A stretch of DNA of 64,000 bases from positions 822,562,757-822,626,756 of the forward strand of contig CM062814.1 in the NCBI GenBank assembly GCA_031772625.1. The letters run 5' to 3'. The stretch is from Pinus tabuliformis. Taxonomy: Eukaryota; Streptophyta; Pinopsida; Pinales; Pinaceae. Shown one piece after another: positions 58,092 to 64,000 of the stretch (the first letter of the stretch is position 1; each line of letters starts with the position of its first letter). The position numbers were made by a program, and so were the translations under genes. The notes beneath the pieces were generated by a model that worked only from the letters and a program-made list of their open reading frames with translations, had not been told where the DNA came from and did no database searches.

Positions 58092-59064
58092 GAAGAGCGA
58101 AGCCCACACATATGCAAATTGTCAAGGTCAGCCACATCATCATGTAGGCTCATGAAGCCTAATGGACATGTCTTTTGACCCTCAACGACTTGTATAAATA
58201 AGGTTGACCTCAAACCTCATTTGGCACCTCATCAACTCACACATCTTTCTCTCTCCTCGTCTAATTGGTTCGTACAACTATTGGGCAGCGAATTTTTCTC
58301 ACGTGTGGCAAAAAGGAGGACAAAAATTACAAGGCCGAAAATCTGAAGTTTTCTGTAGTTTGACCAGGGTTTGACCAATGTTGACTTTGACTTTCTGGGT
58401 AGCTTTCGACTTTGATTTTTGGGAGAATCTTTGTCTCAATAGGCTGCATTTATTGGCTCAAAAATCGAGGTAATCTGGGCACTTTGACCTGCATTGACCA
58501 CAGGCCTATTTGACCGCAAGGTTACTTCAAGTTGACCAAATTTGACCGCAGATTTGTTGATTGTTTTGGGCTAACTTTGACCAGCAAGAGAGGCCAAGTT
58601 CCTCTCTCCTTTGACCGAGCTGTTTTGGGGAAGTTTGACCAAACTTTGACTATTGTTGACTTTCTGGTTAGGGCTTATTTGACTATTTTCGACTAAGGGA
58701 AAAAACGCAGATTTGACAACGTTGTTTTGGACAGCGATTTGGCAAGTCAATTTTGACTTTGACTTTGTATTATTATACTCTCTCTCTCTCTCTATTGAAC
58801 ATTTGATATAATAATAAGAAGAATTGATCAAAGGGTTTTTCCCATCTTGGGGTTTTTCCCTGGCATTAGCCAAATTCTGATGTTCTCTTGTCTTGGCTTG
58901 TCCTCTGCATTTATTGTTTATATTCTATCTACAATTACTGTCAATGTAAATGGTTAATGTAATTGCTATTGGAAATTAAATTGGAAAATGTCATTGGGCT
59001 AACTAAAAGACATTGAAGTAATTGTTGCAAGCATAGAACATACCATTGTTAACTAAAATTAACA
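58092..59064 (+). repeat. Element I 3' LTR, remaining part
   Basis: Matches 46707-47646, with TATA-like TATAAATAA (about 58193), CACGTG (58300-58305), a TTGAC array (58370-58770), hairpin CCCA-TCT-TGGG (58841-58851) and a (CT)n run near 58778. It ends AAAATTAACA followed by AAATC. Confidence 0.93.
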
Positions 59065-62000
59065 AAATCTTACAATCTAGGTGAGATGCAAAATCTTGAT
59101 TTATTTTAAGTCATATGCCTACTCTAGGTGTATCCTTCCTCTTAATTGTTTTGAAGCTAGTCTCTAGAGTAGGTTGTGAGAGAGAAACTAAGGGGAAGCA
59201 ACGTAAGGCTTGATTAACAACACCTCCCATTGGTTTCTAACCACCCGATGCCTCTGGCGCTGCAGAGACTGTGGCTCTGACCACTGCAAGGTCACCGTGT
59301 TAACCACTAAAGAGGTGTTAAATTCCTCAAGCTAGATGAGAAAGGTGGGCCTATCTCTCTATCAACCAAGCTTATGCTTGGAAGTTAATTTATTACTGCA
59401 AGAGACTAATCCTAAAATGCAAAAGCGAGATATGAGTATTATTAAGGTGAGATTGCTTAATGTTCTTAAGTTCTTGATTACAATAATCTTCAATGAACAA
59501 TGAAGTACTTACACAATAGATGAATGACAATCTCAACAACAAGAAAAAGTGCTCAAAGCTCAATGGTGCAAGAAAATGTTATCAATGATATCAGCAAACA
59601 ATTGCTCAAGAGATAAACAACACAAGATCAATGCTTCCTAGGATGATTAGCAATCTTTCAACAAATGACCAATATGCCAATTAGATATATTATGATTCAA
59701 GATAGCATCCACAAAAGATACCCAATTTAGTAATGGACAATGAATCCACTTATCCAATGACAATAATGGCAATGAGAAATTTAGAGCATTTATCCACAAT
59801 GTCACTTAGAGCAGTTAGTCAATCACATTAAACACTTATCAATTTGATTAGAGCACTTACGTGTCTTAATGCAAGAGTGCAAATAGATGCCAATGGTGCC
59901 AAAAGAAATATGGATCAGTCGCTAAACATATGATTGCAGCAACAAGAAAATCACCCACTTACTGAATTAAGGACTTATCCAGGATCCACAAGATGTAAGA
60001 AGCAATAGATAAGTGAGATTAGATAACTTTCAGCACCTTTTTCCACCACTGAAATTTTTATATCAGACCTTATGCAGTAAATTTCAGACTTTGAAATATT
60101 ATTACAGCCTTACCAAAATGATCAAATATGCATAGAGATGCAAGCCCAATGAGTACAAGTGACAATGAAATGATGAAATATGATTACCAATGAGTTATTA
60201 TGAGACTGTTATGAAATTTAATCACTATTGTAGATGTTTTTATGTAGTTGTAGCAAGCATATCAGATCTAAAATAAAACAAACAGTCCACAAGAAAACCA
60301 CTTATATGTACTCAAATTAACTTAGGCTTACTTCTTAATGCATTAGGTGAATTATCAATGAATTTAGGCTTATTAAGAATGTGTTAGGCCCTTAAATATA
60401 CTGTTGTCATAAAATGCTTCAGAAATTAAAATTAGGACAGTGATGAAATTAGAGGGTTAGAGAGCAAACCAAGAGGCCTTAAGGCCTTGTTGATGGCTAG
60501 TTTGACTTCCAATGAGCTTGAGAACCTGCAACCACCAAGTTAGCTCTAATATTGCTGCAAAACCAAAATGTTAGCTCACTCAAACAATTCAAAAATCAGA
60601 GATGACTGAATACAAGGCTAGGGCAAGGGCTAGAAGGTTAGGAAACCCCAAGACTAGGGCTAGAAGAGGCACAAGACAAGGCTAGAGGCCAAAGAATATC
60701 AAAGAGAGGACAAATGAAGTCGAAAAAGGAGTGAAAGAGGAGAGATGAGCCCACAAGGGCTAACGTCAAGCCCTTAGAGGCTGACAAAGGGCTAGGAAAG
60801 GCCCTAGAAGGGCCAGTGGCCCTTAGGGGTTGCGGCTAGGCAAAGTAGGAAGGCCGAGAGGGAGGAAGGCCTTTTGGAGGCCACAACAAGGAGCAAGGAG
60901 GAGGGCCGAGGCCATTTGAGGGCTAGACGACTCCTCTAGAGGGGGGCCAAGGGCCTTAAGAGGCCACGGCCAGCCCTAAAAGGGTTATGGCCAAGAGAAA
61001 AGAGGGTTGAGGGCCCTAGGAGGCCACCAGGCCTCATGGCTAGGCCAAAATGGAGGACGGCTAGGCTCAAAGGCCTCAAAAAAAATTTGAAACCCTGCAA
61101 TCAAAAAAAAAACTTCCACAAATTTACTGCAAAAAGGCTAGATGGCTTCTTCTTCAGGGTGGATGTTTTAGCTTGGAGGCTAGATCTTGCCTTCTTAGGC
61201 CTAGATCTGCCTCAAAACCCCAGCAAAATTCTCTTGAGCAACTTGAAGTTCACCTGCACAAATGAATCGAAGAATGCCAAACCCCAAATATATATCAAAA
61301 ATATAAAACCCAAAAAAATCCCCAAGTGTTGCAAAACAAATGGTTTAGAAATAATTTACAAATATATAATATTTACAAATTAAGATTTTTTGGATAAATA
61401 ACAATAGATGAGCAAATTTTGAAAAATAAATATTGGCTGAAACCCTCCTGCAAAATCAAATACCATAAAGAAATCTCAAAGCCCAAACATAGTCAGCTCT
61501 TCCCCACAGTCTGTGAACTTGGAGCCCAAGGGCTAGCGTACCTATAAATCTCTATAATATTCTCAAGAAAATTGTTAGATCATATGGTGAATCAAATCAC
61601 CTAAGATAGCATGTACCAATAGAATGTTCTTATCACCGACAAATGAAATAACAATTATTTAGCAATATTCAGCACAATATAGGATCACACATAGCTAACA
61701 CATACCAGATCAGCAGAAGAAAAACACCATGAACTAAACCCCAAAGTCTTTCTATTATGATACAAAATGTTCCCAACATAGCAACGGCTCAATACTAGCG
61801 TTCAAGAATTATATCATCCAAAGATATCAAATAGAAGGAAAATGGTTTCTTTATATAGAGAAACCCCTTTAAGTGGAAAATAACGGCTAGTTGCTTTGAT
61901 CCTTGTCAAAATAATCACGATTGTTGAAAATAGCTTGATGACCTTTTAATCTCCACCGTCGAATTTTTAATTTTGAGGAAAAAATCAAATTTTTCTTAAA

Positions 62001-63112
62001 ACCCACTTTTAATTAATCCAAAAATTAATATTTTGGATTAATTTCCTCAAAAATTTGACTTTGACTTAACCACCAAGGTCCAAGGGCTCAAATTTTCTTA
62101 AAATATCAATTTTTTCCTTGGTGGGGGACCTCCAAAATTTGACTTTCCTTTGTCCCACGAATTTTTTATTATTTTCCACTTGGAGAGAAATTAATTTCTT
62201 TATAATTATTTTTTACTCAAAATTAATTAATTTCTAGCTTTGGATTTTTGTTTAATTTAGCCAGAAAAATTGATTAATTGACACTAGACACTGGCTAAAT
62301 ATGAGGGACCATACAAAAAAATATTTTTTACATCAAATTATTACAATATCAACCCTTAAAAGTTGTTGGACACCTAATCCTCTAAGGGTTGGTGTGGAAG
62401 CTGAACAGCCAAAGGGAATCCAAGAGACCTTGGAATATGGAATCCAATGGTCACTCCTATGTACTATAAATGTATATCATTTGTTAATAATAGAGGTACT
62501 CTCATGCTTATCATTCATCTTTAGTGGTTGCCATGTATGTGTCTAACAAAAGGGGAAAACACATTTAGACTCATACCTTCAACAATTTACCCTATTATGC
62601 GACTCAATATGATCTAATATAGACCAAGTATGTTTGTAATAAATAATTTAGCCAAATGTGCTTAAATTATTCCCAAACATACTTTTACAGAGACTCGATA
62701 TAACACTAGGACTCACCTAAGACCTTGTCAAGGAATTCCACCATAGCTTTGGGGTTTAAGCTAGAAGAAAAACTCTCTCGATTATCCATGTTTAAAAACA
62801 CACATAATTCGGTGAGGTTAAAAAACTTCCTAGAATGAAATTCTTTGCCAAAATCGTAGGCTTACCTAGGTGTTATTACATAAATAAATGGTCATACTAG
62901 CAGTCATACTAGCATCATTTACAATACAATTTGCAAAAATTGGGTTTACAATGACAAGTAAATACAATTTGCAGAAATTGGGTTTACAATGACAAAATGG
63001 TGTTGGCTAATGACTTTGAACTTTGAAAAAATTTCTTCATATCTTTAAATCTTGCTTCCTTGGACTTGTTAAAAAAGTGTGGTCAACAAGACCCTTGTTT
63101 CAGTCCCTTGAT
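59065..63112. other. Unclassified DNA with short repeats
   Basis: No protein domain is recognised on either strand. A GC-richer stretch (60620-61060) is packed with aaggcc, gaggcc and gggcta motifs. On the minus strand a TATATAAAG box (about 61850) lies in LTR-like sequence. A 42-bp repeat (62922-62998) lies near the right side. These look like parts of old LTRs, but no boundary can be fixed. Confidence 0.45.
62922..62998. repeat. 42-bp tandem repeat, two copies
   Basis: The unit atacaatttgcaaaaattgg, then gtttacaatgacaa, recurs at 62922 and 62964 with one substitution in the compared core. Confidence 0.88.
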
Positions 63113-64000
63113 GCCTGATTGTTGCTCTTGACCTAGCAAGTGTCCTCTAGGACCCCCTACTAGTTTGAGCCCACTGTCACCATAGCTAAAGCTTCCTACT
63201 TTTTACGAACTTTCACTAATGGAAGGAGACCTGATATATAGAGAATCACTTATGAAGGATAGATGAGCTAAGATGGGTGTGAAGTGATCTCGGGGACCCT
63301 TTCTTAGGTGAGGCTCAAGAATGGGACTTGCTTGCTTCTTAAGCAAGGTGCAAAGCTTTCTAGGATAAGGGGGTGAGGATTTAAGGGATAGGTTCAAGGA
63401 GTGTGAATTGTAAAGGAGCTTCCAAAACCCTAAAATCCTTATTGAACTTGGTTTCCCAAGTGGTTTTTGAAGAGTTGACTTTTCAAAGATATGGGACCAC
63501 ACTGAACTAAGTGGACACAGGTTAGGTAAAGGGAAAGTAATTTAGCAACCAATGATAGGCTTGACCCAAACAAGGAGGAGAAGGGGACCAAAGAATTGAT
63601 TTTCAGTTGAAAGTGCAAAATGATACCTATGAGGAACTAGCCTAGGGGATCTTAGGGAAAAAACCAATCTCAAGCCTAGGGCTTCAAATATCTCACAACC
63701 CCACTGTCGGAATTTCCTCAAATTTGGAGGAGGCCTAGGAGATGCATCAGCGTAGTAGAGGCCAAGAGATCAGATTTTTCTTATGGGTGGTTTGTCAGGA
63801 AAATGATGCCCTAGGAGCCCTAATGTGGATAGACCTAGAATAAAGAGGAGAAGGTGAAGAAAAAAGTTTCTTTGAGTGATCACCTTATGGTAGACCAGTG
63901 CCTAATCCTTTGGGGAGACTGGAGTCAAGAAGAATATGAAGATAGATTTTGTTTCTAGGTCAAGGAGGCCTTAAGATCAACTTCGCTTGTCACTAGGGCA
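63113..64000 (-). repeat. Unclassified repeat K, copy 3, inverted and running off the window
   Basis: Positions 63158-64000 match the reverse complement of about 53120-53945 of K2 (landmarks: agcccactgtcacc, ggaggagacctgatatata, gcttgcttcttaagcaaggt-like sequence, cctaggagat, gtcactagggc). The adjoining 63113-63160 matches 53953-54015 in the direct orientation, so this end segment is flipped relative to K2. The rest of the copy is beyond the right edge. Confidence 0.75.

Larger units (their letters stand above)
46567..59064 (+). mobile_element. Element I: autonomous-type Ty1/copia retrotransposon with two nested insertions
   Basis: It has perfect AAATC flanks (46562-46566 and 59065-59069) and LTR ends TGCTAAAATTGCC (5'), TGTTAAAATTGCC (3') and ...AAAATTAACA. 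Order: 5' LTR, primer site, gag, protease, integrase, RT, RNase H, non-coding region, polypurine tract, 3' LTR. K2 (50708-54024) splits reverse transcriptase and J (56048 to about 58091) splits the 3' LTR. Removing these leaves about 7.1 kb, the usual length of an autonomous copia. Proteins and LTR ends are close to element A, so both are members of one family. Many stops and shifts make it inactive. Confidence 0.93.

Noticed and set aside
61036..61383. 115-codon lysine-rich frame
   Set aside because: Begins in GGCC-type repeats and ends in an AT-rich tract; no domain features or support from neighbouring signals.

Overview
This window is plant nuclear DNA made almost entirely of transposable elements. 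The evidence is Ty1/copia-type polyproteins (UBN2-type gag, CCHC knuckle, GAG-pre-integrase, rve integrase, YVDD reverse transcriptase, RNase H), tRNA-iMet-type primer sites (TGGTATCAGAGC-like), long LTRs of 1-1.9 kb ending TGTTA...TAACA, a Gypsy-type gag-protease and reverse-transcriptase fragment, and hAT transposase genes with DUF659 and BED-finger domains. I found no convincing cellular gene, tRNA, rRNA or CRISPR. Almost every coding region carries stops and frameshifts. Paired LTRs differ visibly (roughly 5-12% by eye), so old insertions have been retained. That fits a large seed-plant genome, possibly a gymnosperm, but the species is not identifiable from what I can see.

Layout, left to right. 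(1) 1-5675: a gag-only copia-type element (family D, +), its 5' LTR split by a family-B LTR at 1-1854. (2) 5678-9314: a direct tandem duplication of a 3'-truncated hAT transposase gene (-). (3) 9315-13740: a decayed autonomous copia (E, +), cut off in RNase H and joined to a Gypsy RT scrap (13741-13971). (4) 13972-26600: unclassified DNA holding a BED-finger hAT remnant (about 16226-17430), a 3' LTR with its polypurine tract (F), a non-autonomous hAT with an imperfect 8-bp duplication (20243-21255) and two solo LTRs (G, H). (5) 26607-42357: a four-level nest. Element C (gag-only, -) holds autonomous copia A (-, target duplication CTAGT) in its 5' LTR. A holds gag-only D2 (-, GGAGC) in its RNase H and a solo LTR of family B (TGACA) in its own 5' LTR. 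(6) 42358-46561: G-box-rich LTR-like DNA and an unclassified repeat K1. (7) 46567-59064: autonomous copia I (+, AAATC), same family as A. It is split by K2 inside reverse transcriptase and by a truncated Gypsy-type element J inside its 3' LTR. (8) 59065-64000: unclassified DNA with short repeats, ending in a third, inverted copy of K.

How the parts relate. A and I are the autonomous type (gag-protease-integrase-RT-RNase H). D, D2 and C carry only gag between LTRs and would have needed pol from elements such as A, I or E. The LTRs share a control architecture: TATA box, a CACGTG block followed by AGGAGGA, a dense sense-strand array of TTGAC motifs, and a short CCC(C)N...NGGG(G) hairpin whose closing base pair changes in both arms between families. 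Nested insertions with clean 5-bp duplications give a relative order: C first, then A, then D2 and the B solo LTR.
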